A stretch of 64,000 nt of DNA from Gymnorhina tibicen (Eukaryota; Chordata; Aves; Passeriformes; Artamidae): assembly GCA_013399875.1 (NCBI GenBank), contig VXAZ01009557.1:62001-126000 (forward strand). Direction: 5' to 3'. A model generated the notes under the pieces. That model searched no databases. It was not told the DNA's origin and saw only the letters and a list, made by a program, of their open reading frames with translations. This document shows, one piece after another, positions 57,901 through 64,000 of this stretch. Numbering within the stretch: position 1 is the first letter of the stretch; each line of letters starts with the position of its first letter. The translations under genes were made by a program, and so were the position numbers.

Positions 57901-60900
57901 TGTCTGAGCAGACCTGCCCTCCTTCTCCAGAGATGCTGATGAAGACGAAGAACCTGAAACCACTGAGGGTTTATGGGGAGGCCATTGAGACGATGGAATT
58001 CCCGTACCCAGGGAGCAACCGGAACATCTCCCGTAAATCCCTACGGGATGCAAAGCCAAAACGTGAGCTCAGGTAGGATGGCATGTCCCTGCACACTCCT
58101 AGGGTGCTGGGGAGAGGTGGCTTCTGCATCAGTAATGCTGAACAAGCCAGAGCAAATACAGTTTCACTCCATCACTGCAGAGCAGCACTATTAACCTGCT
58201 TTCTAATTAATTTGTAATTAATTTTTTCAAGTGAACGTGTACAGTCTAATGCAGCACCTAGTCAGGAAATCCAGGTTGTTGAAAAGTCCCTAGATGTCTT
58301 CATCTCCTTTTGGAACAGCCCAGAATGTCTCTGACTTTATTCCTGCTTGCAGCTGCTAAAGGGAAGGGGCTGTCTTTTATGTCCTTGAGGCTGAATTATT
58401 GGGTCTACAAAGATGGGAAAGTTTGGCTGTGAGTTTTTTAGCTAATGGGGTTTCTCCACATAGGCAGGTGGTGTGGTCTGCTTCACTGTAGAAGAAATCA
58501 CTCAGGTCTCAGTGTTGAGGGAAAATATTTATATATTGACTCTTTATTCAGCGAAATAATCCTGCATCATCGCATCCGGCGGGCACCCAGCAAATTCTGG
58601 CAGGAGATCTGTCACTTTGACGCTCGGGTGAGGAACGGAGAGGAGATCACAGAAGCAGAAACAAAGGAGTGAGTAGGAAGAGACCCTGGTGAGAGAAGGC
58701 TGACTTTGGCTGTGTGCCACCTCTGAAGCACAGATTAATAAACTGTGTGTTCAGAATAATGATAAAAAGTGATGAGCTCGAGGTTAGTGGTACAGCACAG
58801 AGCCTCAGAATCACTTCAGCACTGGTGGTGTTGTCCATCTGGACCAAAATTCCTATTATACCTGTATGAACCTTGAATCCTTCACCCGGACCCCTGCCCT
58901 GTTGAGTTCAGGACAAAGTACATTTCCTACAGTGTCCATCCAAAGCCCTTTCCTGAGAACACCAGCTCATCCTGGGGAGGGAGGTGAAGCCATAATCATT
59001 TGGGAAACCACAGCCTCTGCTTGGTTCCTGCATGAGGAATCTGGAAGTGTTTCCCTTATGCATAACCTGGTGTTTTCTGCATCGACTCTAGGTACAAAGG
59101 TTGGTTGTCGCAGGGCCGTGCGTATCAGCTGGCGTGTCACGATGTCATCCTGTGCACCTGCTCTGTCGCGTCTGCCAGCGCCCTGGAGCAGCTCAATGTC
59201 AGGCAGATAATCATCGACGAGTGTGCCATGTCCACAGAGCCCGAAACCCTCATCCCCTTGGTCTGCCACCGCCGTGCTGAGAAGGTATGTCCCTGCCAAA
59301 GACGTGTCTCTGGGACAGCTGCTCAGGGCTCTCGAGCCTTTTCCATCCTTTACCATGCAGCTCTTCCAAGACCTGTTAAGGTTTTAAGGTTTGTGCTTCT
59401 TTATGGGGTGGGTATCGCTGCCACCAAAGGAATGTTCTGGCCCAGGTACAAAGTATTAACATGGCAACAAGCATAGACACAGGTGGGGTTGTTCAACCTT
59501 GAAGAGAAAGGTCCAGGGAGACCTTAGAGCCCCTTCCAGTGCCTAAAGGGGCTCCAAGAGAGCTGGAGAGGGACTTTGGACAAGGGCATGGAGTGACAGG
59601 ACAAGGGGGAATGGCTTCACACTGACAGAGGGCAGAGTTAGATGGGATATTAGGAAAAAATTCTTCCCTGTGAGGGTGGGGAGGCCCTGGCACAGGTTTC
59701 CCAGAGAAGCTGTGGCTGTCCCATCCTTGGAAATGCCCAAGACCAGGTTGGATGGGACTTGGGGCAACCTGATCTAGTGGAAGGTGTCCCTGCCCATGGC
59801 ATGGGGTTGCAACGAGATGAGCTTTAAGATTCCTTCCAACCCAAACCATTCTGTGATTCTAGAATTCTACGGCTCTTTGTTTCCCTCCCATCAGATGGAA
59901 ACATTATCTAGGACAGAATCTTTATATCGTGTCCAATGTGGTCTTTGGCTGAGGTTGCTGTAAGCGTAACATAAATAAGTAGCACCGAATGTCCGTGTAC
60001 AAACAGCCTTTCAAAGAGCTGATGGCTTTTGCCAGTGCCACCACCTTGCAGCTGAGATGTCTGCTCTTCCTGCCAGGTTGTTTTGCTGGGGGATCACAAG
60101 CAGCTGCGGCCGGTGGTTAACAACGATGTCTGCAAGAGTCTTGGCATGGAGACGTCTCTCTTCGAGCGCTACCAGGGACAGGCGTGGATGCTGGACACGC
60201 AGTACCGCATGGTGAGGCCCTCCAGCGGATTGTCTCCTCTCCGTCACACAAAATGCAGCTATCAGGGCTTACCTTGAGCATCAGATATTCTCCATTAGTG
60301 CTTCCCCTTCCTAGAGGCAGGATTATATAGGAATATACCAGTGCCAGCTCCAGCAGAATGGCACTGTGGGTGAAGCCTGCTCAGAAAGATGCTGCAGGCT
60401 GAGACGTTCCTTCGGTTTTGTTCACCTCTGTTTCCCCCCTTTTCTCTGCCAGCACAAGGGCATTTGCGAATTCCCATCCCAGGAGTTCTATGAAAGGCGG
60501 CTGAGAACATGTCCTCAGCTTGTTCAGAAACCCAGTGTGCTCCACCACAGAGATAACAACTGCTGCCCCATCATCTTTGGGCACATGGAAGGGAAGGAGC
60601 ACTCCCTCATGATTTCTACTGAGGAAGGAAACGAGAACTCCAAAGCTAACCTGGAGGAAGTGGCGCAGGCGGTGAGCAGGGTCCTGGGGAATTGCTGGGG
60701 ATGCAGAAGGGAGGGTGTTGTGCTGGAATTGTGGAGGGATGATAAAGATACAAAGATCAGTGGTGTCTGCCTGGTGCCTCCTGGGTCTGGAGCACACCGG
60801 GACGCCCCTTGGCAGAGGCAGGTGTAGGGCAGCGTGACCCCAAGGCAGGAGCCATCGCTGCCCTGGGGAGGGGTGCGGGTGCTGGGGGGCTCTGCCTGTC

Positions 60901-62364
60901 GGCCCCGCTCCCAGGTGAGCAGGACGCTGGTCCCTCCAGGTGAGGATAGCCAAGCAGCTGACACTAGATGGCACCATCCGGCCGGAGAGCATCGCCATCC
61001 TGAGCCCCTACAGCGCCCAGGTGTCCGAGATCAACAAGAGCCTACAGAGGGAGGGCATCCGCGGGGTGACCGTCTGCACCATCATGAAGAGTCAAGGTGA
61101 GGGGACAGGAGGGGGAGGGTTGGGTCTGTCCCCTCCTGCCTTCCTGAGGAGCTGCTCACAGATACAGTCTTCGAGCAAACCTTACCCCAGGGTCATTTCA
61201 GCCATGGGAGACCAGATTTCTGGGTGATTTGTGATTATAATAAATCCTTTGGAAGCCTCTGGAGTGCTTGGGCAGGGTGAGGCTGCTGAAGGCAGGAAGG
61301 TGGAGGATCTCAAGTGGAAGATTTCTAGTGAAAGGTTCCCTGCCCATGTCAGGGAGGTTGGAACACAGAATGTCCCTTCGAAACAAAACCATTCTGTGAT
61401 TCTGTGATTCTATATCTGAGAAAGGTGTTAGAGAACTGCCAGCTGTTCATTCTCTTTGGAAAGCAACAACCAGGAGTCCAAAGGCCTCCAAAGCTGGAGA
61501 AACCCAGAGGGTGGCAGTAGAGAAATGAGTGTCCTGTGGAATGGAGAAATGGCCAGATGCTTCCCTCTAAAAAAATCTGGTTTGCTTCCACTTTCTAGGA
61601 AGTGAATGGAGATATGTGATCCTGTCAACTGTACGCTCCTGCCCCCGGTCTGAGATCGATAGGAAGCCCACAAAGAGCTGGCAGAAGAAATACCTGGGGT
61701 TTGTTACCGACCCAAACCAGGTCAATGTTGGCATCACACGAGCTCAGGAAGGACTCTGCATCATAGGTTGGTATCCTTGGACCATGCACAGGCCTGCATG
61801 GGAATGGGATGCTTGGATAAAGGGGTGGTGATCCAAACCAGTACAACCAGTGGTCTTGCTTTATTCTTCTGCCCTTTAGTCTGGGGGTTTGAAATTGGGC
61901 AATCTGGGCAAAGCAGGGCTCATTCACAGCTTGAATACACCAAGTATAATTAGTTTTCCTCACCCTTTGTTTTGGACCATGTTGTTTCTGTTGCTTTCAT
62001 GCTAGAGCTCTCTCCTAAGAAAAATCTGGCTGCTCATTTTGCTCCTAATCACGCAGGTGTAGGCTGTGGTGTGTAGGGAAGCTGCTCGCAGATATGACAG
62101 CATGGAAAAGGGAGCTAGGATTTCACAGATATGTCCCTGCAAGTGACCCAGCCCCCTTAGCTAGAGGTTATAGACAAAAATGGTATCAGCCAAGCCTCTT
62201 CTGGCCACTAACCTGCTGTCCCCATCCCTGTGCCCGCAGGGAACCGGTACCTCCTAGAGTGCAACCCTTTGTGGGGGAGACTGGTCCAGCATTACCACCA
62301 GCACAACTGCTGCACTACAGCCCAGGAGATTCGTGTCAGGAGGACCCCAGCCCTCTGCCGGTGA
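44947..62364 (+). CDS. HELZ2: Helicase with zinc finger 2 (PRIC285/PDIP1)
   Basis: Interferon-induced RNA helicase/exonuclease, also reported as a coactivator of PPAR and other nuclear receptors and as an inhibitor of LINE-1 (literature on mammals). Coding exons: 44947-45947, 46058-46241, 46632-46739, 47274-47797, 48135-48767, 49880-50663, 50984-51059, 52375-55885, 56706-56791, 57172-57303, 57545-57712, 57931-58072, 58552-58668, 59092-59284, 60077-60211, 60453-60671, 60940-61096, 61599-61766, 62240-62364. All are GT-AG with exact frame, giving 2820 aa (human about 2649). Order: CCCH and C2H2 zinc fingers (1-400); helicase 1 with Walker A GPFGTGKT (784-791) and DEAA (907-910); acidic linker; RNB domain with DPQGARDLDDA (D1506, D1512, D1514, D1515); helicase 2 with GPPGTGKT (2344-2351), DECA (2531-2534), GDHKQL and GITRAQ. 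Start chosen as the first in-frame ATG of the exon after the uORF stops. Confidence 0.96.
46058..46241 (+). CDS. HELZ2: HELZ2 coding exon 2
   Basis: Acceptor TCCCGACAG ends at 46057; donor GTGAGT starts at 46242. It completes a further CCCH-type motif, C-x5-C-x5-C-x3-H (CEMGNSCTKAH), whose first cysteine is in the previous exon, then a basic helix KVSVKKKKQALKDG. Confidence 0.93.
46632..46739 (+). CDS. HELZ2: HELZ2 coding exon 3
   Basis: Acceptor CCTCCCCACAG ends at 46631; donor GTAAGC starts at 46740. 36 codons, MAEHVEGVQVVCEQPLHVQL then EDRKKKYQWRFKVHSQ; both boundaries fall between codons. Confidence 0.92.
47274..47797 (+). CDS. HELZ2: HELZ2 coding exon 4
   Basis: Acceptor CTCAATGGCAG ends at 47273; donor GTAAGT starts at 47798. 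It encodes the beta-rich domain that precedes the first helicase core, with FEQWVVFDFGKRPVLMQKIK and the start of the helicase lobe (YRERMHNFLFREEEAEQALI). Confidence 0.94.
48135..48767 (+). CDS. HELZ2: HELZ2 coding exon 5 (helicase 1, Walker A)
   Basis: Acceptor CTCCTTTCAG ends at 48134; donor GTTAGC starts at 48768. It contains the Walker A sequence LLIYGPFGTGKTFTLAMATL (K790 is the ATP-binding Lys) and motif Ia RVLICTHTN. Reading through the donor meets a stop 13 codons later (TGA ending at 48807). Confidence 0.95.
48896..48901 (+). terminator. HELZ2: Intronic polyadenylation signal after HELZ2 coding exon 5
   Basis: AATAAA followed by a T-rich stretch (TTAGTTTTTATTGAATTTG), 89 nt after the stop met by reading through the exon-5 donor. 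Its use would give a protein of 829 aa ending just after motif Ia of helicase 1. Use is not shown by sequence. Confidence 0.35.
48992..49110 (-). repeat. CR1 LINE 3'-end fragment, reverse orientation
   Basis: It lies in the HELZ2 intron after coding exon 5. The plus strand reads CATAGAATCTCTGAATGATT, GGTTGGAAAGGACATTACAG, GGTTGCTCCAAGCCCTGTCC and CAACCTGGCCTTGAACAC, the reverse complement of a CR1 tail. Confidence 0.85.
49880..50663 (+). CDS. HELZ2: HELZ2 coding exon 6 (helicase 1, DEAA to motif IV)
   Basis: Acceptor CCCCTCCAG ends at 49879; donor GTGCGT starts at 50664. It encodes ADIYIREYFHNYV, Walker B IMIDEAAQMLECEAL (907-910), motif III VLAGDHMQITP and motif IV-like NENYRSTAGIIEF. All expected superfamily-1 motifs are in order. 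Confidence 0.95.
50984..51059 (+). CDS. HELZ2: HELZ2 coding exon 7
   Basis: Acceptor TTTCTTACCAG ends at 50983; donor GTTTGT starts at 51060. 25 codons, VSATRQELRRKQLQDVVVEN then YENLP; it joins to GREFRVIIISTVHT in the next exon. Confidence 0.93.
52375..55885 (+). CDS. HELZ2: HELZ2 giant exon 8 (end of helicase 1 plus RNB domain)
   Basis: Acceptor CTCTGGTGCAG ends at 52374; donor GTAAGT starts at 55886. The 3511-bp exon begins with the last helicase-1 motifs (REFRVIIISTVHT, NTIMTRAQSLVVAVGD), then a Ser/acidic linker (DGDEEDSDTDSLSSEGES), then the RNase II/R catalytic domain with MTFTIDPQGARDLDDAISV and GIHIADVAGIIPKGSALDLE. Four Asp (1506, 1512, 1514, 1515) match the metal-binding set of RNase II, so the exonuclease looks intact. 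The conserved SSPIRRYVDVVVQRHL follows. The donor itself contains an in-frame TAA if not spliced. Confidence 0.97.
56442..56447 (+). terminator. HELZ2: Intronic polyadenylation signal after HELZ2 exon 8
   Basis: AATAAA followed by GT-rich sequence (GTTGGGACAGGAGTTGTG), about 550 nt after the in-frame TAA at 55887-55889. Its use would give a 2274-aa protein with helicase 1 and RNB but no helicase 2. Confidence 0.35.
56706..56791 (+). CDS. HELZ2: HELZ2 coding exon 9
   Basis: Acceptor TTGTCTGTCAG ends at 56705; donor GTAAGT starts at 56792. It encodes RKEKALWRLKHASILAQSIA then LGHEPPQK, linking RNB to helicase 2. Confidence 0.93.
57172..57303 (+). CDS. HELZ2: HELZ2 coding exon 10 (helicase 2, Q motif and P-loop start)
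   Basis: Acceptor TTGCTGTAACAG ends at 57171; donor GTGAGG starts at 57304. It encodes KLNKSQNQAILDALRKSFTL then IQGPPG; the P-loop is split by the intron, as is common in UPF1-like genes. Confidence 0.95.
57545..57712 (+). CDS. HELZ2: HELZ2 coding exon 11 (P-loop completion)
   Basis: Acceptor TTTTTTTCTAG ends at 57544; donor GTAACT starts at 57713. It completes GPPGTGKTVVGTHIVYWFHK (K2350) and carries motif Ia YILYCGPSNKSVDVVA. Confidence 0.95.
57931..58072 (+). CDS. HELZ2: HELZ2 coding exon 12
   Basis: Acceptor TTCTCCAG ends at 57930; donor GTAGGA starts at 58073. It encodes EMLMKTKNLKPLRVYGEAIE and FPYPGSNRNISRKSLRDAK. Confidence 0.92.
58552..58668 (+). CDS. HELZ2: HELZ2 coding exon 13
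   Basis: Acceptor TCTTTATTCAG ends at 58551; donor GTGAGT starts at 58669. It encodes EIILHHRIRRAPSKFWQEIC and HFDARVRNGEEITEAETK. Confidence 0.92.
59092..59284 (+). CDS. HELZ2: HELZ2 coding exon 14 (helicase 2, Walker B)
   Basis: Acceptor CGACTCTAG ends at 59091; donor GTATGT starts at 59285. It encodes DVILCTCSVASASALEQL and IIIDECAMSTEPETLIPL, in which DECA (2531-2534) replaces the more common DEAA/DEAS. Confidence 0.95.
59488..59870 (+). repeat. CR1 LINE fragment, best-preserved copy in window
   Basis: It lies in the HELZ2 intron between coding exons 14 and 15. It runs through GGCTCCAAGAGAGCTGGAGA, GACTTTGGACAAGGGCATGG, the TTCCCTGTGAGGGTGGGGAGG stretch, GTGGAAGGTGTCCCTGCCCA and the full 3' tail CCAACCCAAACCATTCTGTG plus two tail octamers (GATTCTAG, AATTCTAC). 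Confidence 0.92.
60077..60211 (+). CDS. HELZ2: HELZ2 coding exon 15 (helicase 2, motif III)
   Basis: Acceptor TTCCTGCCAG ends at 60076; donor GTGAGG starts at 60212. It encodes VVLLGDHKQLRPVVNNDVCK and MLDTQYRM, typical motifs III and IV of UPF1-like helicases. Confidence 0.95.
60453..60671 (+). CDS. HELZ2: HELZ2 coding exon 16
   Basis: Acceptor TCTCTGCCAG ends at 60452; donor GTGAGC starts at 60672. It encodes HKGICEFPSQEFYERRLRTC and the insert before motif V, through NSKANLEEVAQA. Confidence 0.94.
60940..61096 (+). CDS. HELZ2: HELZ2 coding exon 17
   Basis: Acceptor GTCCCTCCAG ends at 60939; donor GTGAGG starts at 61097. It encodes IAILSPYSAQVSEINKSLQR and GVTVCTIMKSQG, the motif IVa/V region. 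Confidence 0.95.
61300..61412 (+). repeat. CR1 LINE 3'-end fragment
   Basis: It lies in the HELZ2 intron before coding exon 18. It contains AAAGGTTCCCTGCCCATGTC and the tail ACCATTCTGTGATTCTGTGA. It ends less than 200 bp before the exon acceptor. Confidence 0.8.
61599..61766 (+). CDS. HELZ2: HELZ2 coding exon 18 (motifs V-VI)
   Basis: Acceptor CACTTTCTAG ends at 61598; donor GTTGGT starts at 61767. It encodes GSEWRYVILSTVRSCPR and NQVNVGITRAQEGLCIIG; the arginine of ITRAQ is the arginine finger of motif VI. Confidence 0.95.
62240..62364 (+). CDS. HELZ2: HELZ2 last coding exon
   Basis: Acceptor TGTGCCCGCAG ends at 62239; stop TGA at 62362-62364. It encodes GNRYLLECNPLWGRLVQHYH then the C-terminal tail ending TPALCR. 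Confidence 0.94.
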
Positions 62365-64000
62365 GGATGGGCCCTCTCTGCCTGAACTGCATTATGTGTG
62401 CCTTGGGAAGGACCAAATCTTTCCATTATTCAATGACCTACGGAGCCAAATGCAGCGGGGGATCTGGGAGCTTCCCGCACCGTGACAACTCAGCTTCAGC
62501 GTCTGCTTCAGCATCTTGGGGTGTTTTTAATCAGTGCAACCTTGGGCAGGAACTCTCAGTTCTAGCAAACCAAAAAGCGTTGGAGATGGATGACGGGCAT
62601 GTGACTTTACTGATGATGATACTATTTTTGTAACTGTAAGTTGCTCAGCAGAACCCTCATCCTACCTGCAGCTGCAGTTTGGGGGGACCAAATATTTACT
62701 CCAGCTGTCAGGGTTGCACTTTGGGGATCAAATGCTCAGTCCATTCATCGGGGTGGAACGACTGCACGCAGCGGAGCGGCACAGCAAGCTGCTGTTTGCC
62801 ATGGAGGACCAAAGCTTCTGAGCACTGCCTCTCATTTTAAATCCAAGGACGGGGGATTTTTAAGACTTCTCATTTTTTCCTTTTTTTTTTTTTTTTTAAG
62901 TGAAGGAGGAAAGCAATGAGAGACGCATGCACCACTCTTTGTCTAGCCAAAATGTTGTTCTGTGAGCGTGTAAATATTGCAGCACCAAGGCCAAGGTGAT
63001 TTTGTAAATAGATTTACGTGTTCTTTGTATGAAGGAGATTGTCCTCACCAGCATAAAGGCAATGAAAAGTGGGGACCACTCCTACCAGGAAATGTTGGGA
63101 TTTGTCAGCCCGTTTTAAACTGTTCAGAATTTTATTTGAAATCTCCTGTTGAGCCTCCCCCCCCTTTCCTACCCCACATTTTTTAAAGCTGCTTTTAATT
63201 TATTAACTTCTAACTCTGTGAATTTGTTTCACAGCCTTATGGCCTGAGTTTTTAAGAGCAGTGGAGGAAGTTTGATAAGTGCACCACGGTGTGTATGTGT
63301 GTAATGTATTTTTATATTGTCTGTAGCCAAACTGCTGTGAGCTGGAAGCTGTGGTTCACCAGAGAAGCTGCTTTCACCCAGTGACATTTGGCTGGTAGAG
63401 ATGTATTGTGGTGAATGGTGCCCTGTGAGAATCATGGAGCTGCTTTTGGAAGCATGACAGTTTTGAGGGAGGGTGTCTTTTATCTCATTTCAATTCTGAA
63501 TGTATGAAGTGCCTGCCTCGGCTCTCCCCAAACCACATGCTTGGCTGTCCTTAGGTGTTCATGTGGGATGGAGCTGAGATGCAATCATGGCGTTGTACCA
63601 AGTCTGTACTGTGCTGGGACACGAGTTTTCCTTGTGGCATCCCTGTGATGTCACAGCGCTATGGCAGGAGGAACTTTGTCCTGTCTGCCACTGAAATCCA
63701 GCGTGGCTCTTTCCCGTGTGGAGGAACGGCAATAGGGAAGCACCGTGTCTGGAAAAGTCTCCGTTTAACGCTGTGTTTCTTCTCATGACTCTGTGACAGA
63801 CTTGACTTCAGAACCTGTGGAGAAGTTTTTTTGTTCTCTTCCTAGTTTTAAACTACCTTCCTGCAGTCTGCCTTCAGGGGGTTTGAGCTGTATGCCAAAG
63901 ACCACCCAGGCTTGCTCTTGTCCTACTGAAGCATAATAGAGGGCATATGGCTGGCAATTCCATGAAGGATAAAAACCCATAGGAAGTACCTCCTGCTGGT
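62365..64000 (+). other. HELZ2: Probable HELZ2 3' UTR and downstream DNA
   Basis: No AATAAA or ATTAAA was seen between the stop and the window end; the nearest variant is GATAAA near 63968. AT-rich segments occur near 62870-63020 and 63170-63320. No coding exon was recognised. The transcript end may lie beyond the window. Confidence 0.5.

Overview
This window looks like bird nuclear DNA. Three vertebrate genes with GT-AG introns are present, and at least eleven fragments of the avian CR1 LINE lie in introns and intergenic DNA, most with the CR1 3' end. Promoter-like stretches are very GC-rich and carry assembly gaps, as is common on avian microchromosomes. The gene order STMN3 - GMEB2 - HELZ2, all on the plus strand, is the order and relative orientation known from human 20q13.33 (there HELZ2-GMEB2-STMN3 on minus), so this is the orthologous block. 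The species cannot be named from the sequence alone.

Layout. 1-8600: STMN3 intron 1 and/or upstream DNA, with a CpG-rich patch (5960-6460) and a CR1; the first STMN3 coding exon was not found here. 8601-10440: STMN3 exons 2-5, then its 3' UTR with a polyadenylation signal at 10787. 10793-18174: intergenic, with two CR1 fragments. 18175-19503: a G-rich minisatellite running into a CpG island cut by a 602-base N gap, the likely GMEB2 promoter. 21505-34944: GMEB2, nine coding exons, 532 aa, with a poly(A) signal at 34939. Its intron 4 contains a tandem copy of about 140 bp around a single N, probably an assembly artefact. 34945-44804: DNA between GMEB2 and the HELZ2 coding exons, with GC-rich blocks, two short tandem repeats, a CGG tract ending in a splice-donor-like site, and four matches to the interferon-stimulated response element (ISRE). 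44805-62364: HELZ2, 19 coding exons, 2820 aa. 62365-64000: probable HELZ2 3' UTR and downstream DNA.

Function. STMN3 is a neuronal, membrane-anchored tubulin-binding protein. GMEB2 is a SAND-domain DNA-binding transcription factor. HELZ2 is a large interferon-induced protein with zinc fingers, two superfamily-1 (UPF1-like) helicase cores and a central RNase II/R-type (RNB) exonuclease domain. In this copy the helicase Walker motifs and the four RNB aspartates are all readable. The genes share a neighbourhood, not a pathway.

No wholly new system was seen. The points most worth checking are the cluster of ISRE matches upstream of HELZ2, two upstream ORFs in the HELZ2 leader, intronic poly(A) signals that would give HELZ2 proteins cut at domain boundaries, a Trp in place of the last ligand of the first HELZ2 CCCH finger, a GC-AG intron in STMN3, and assembly faults at 18.9, 29.7 and 40.0 kb.
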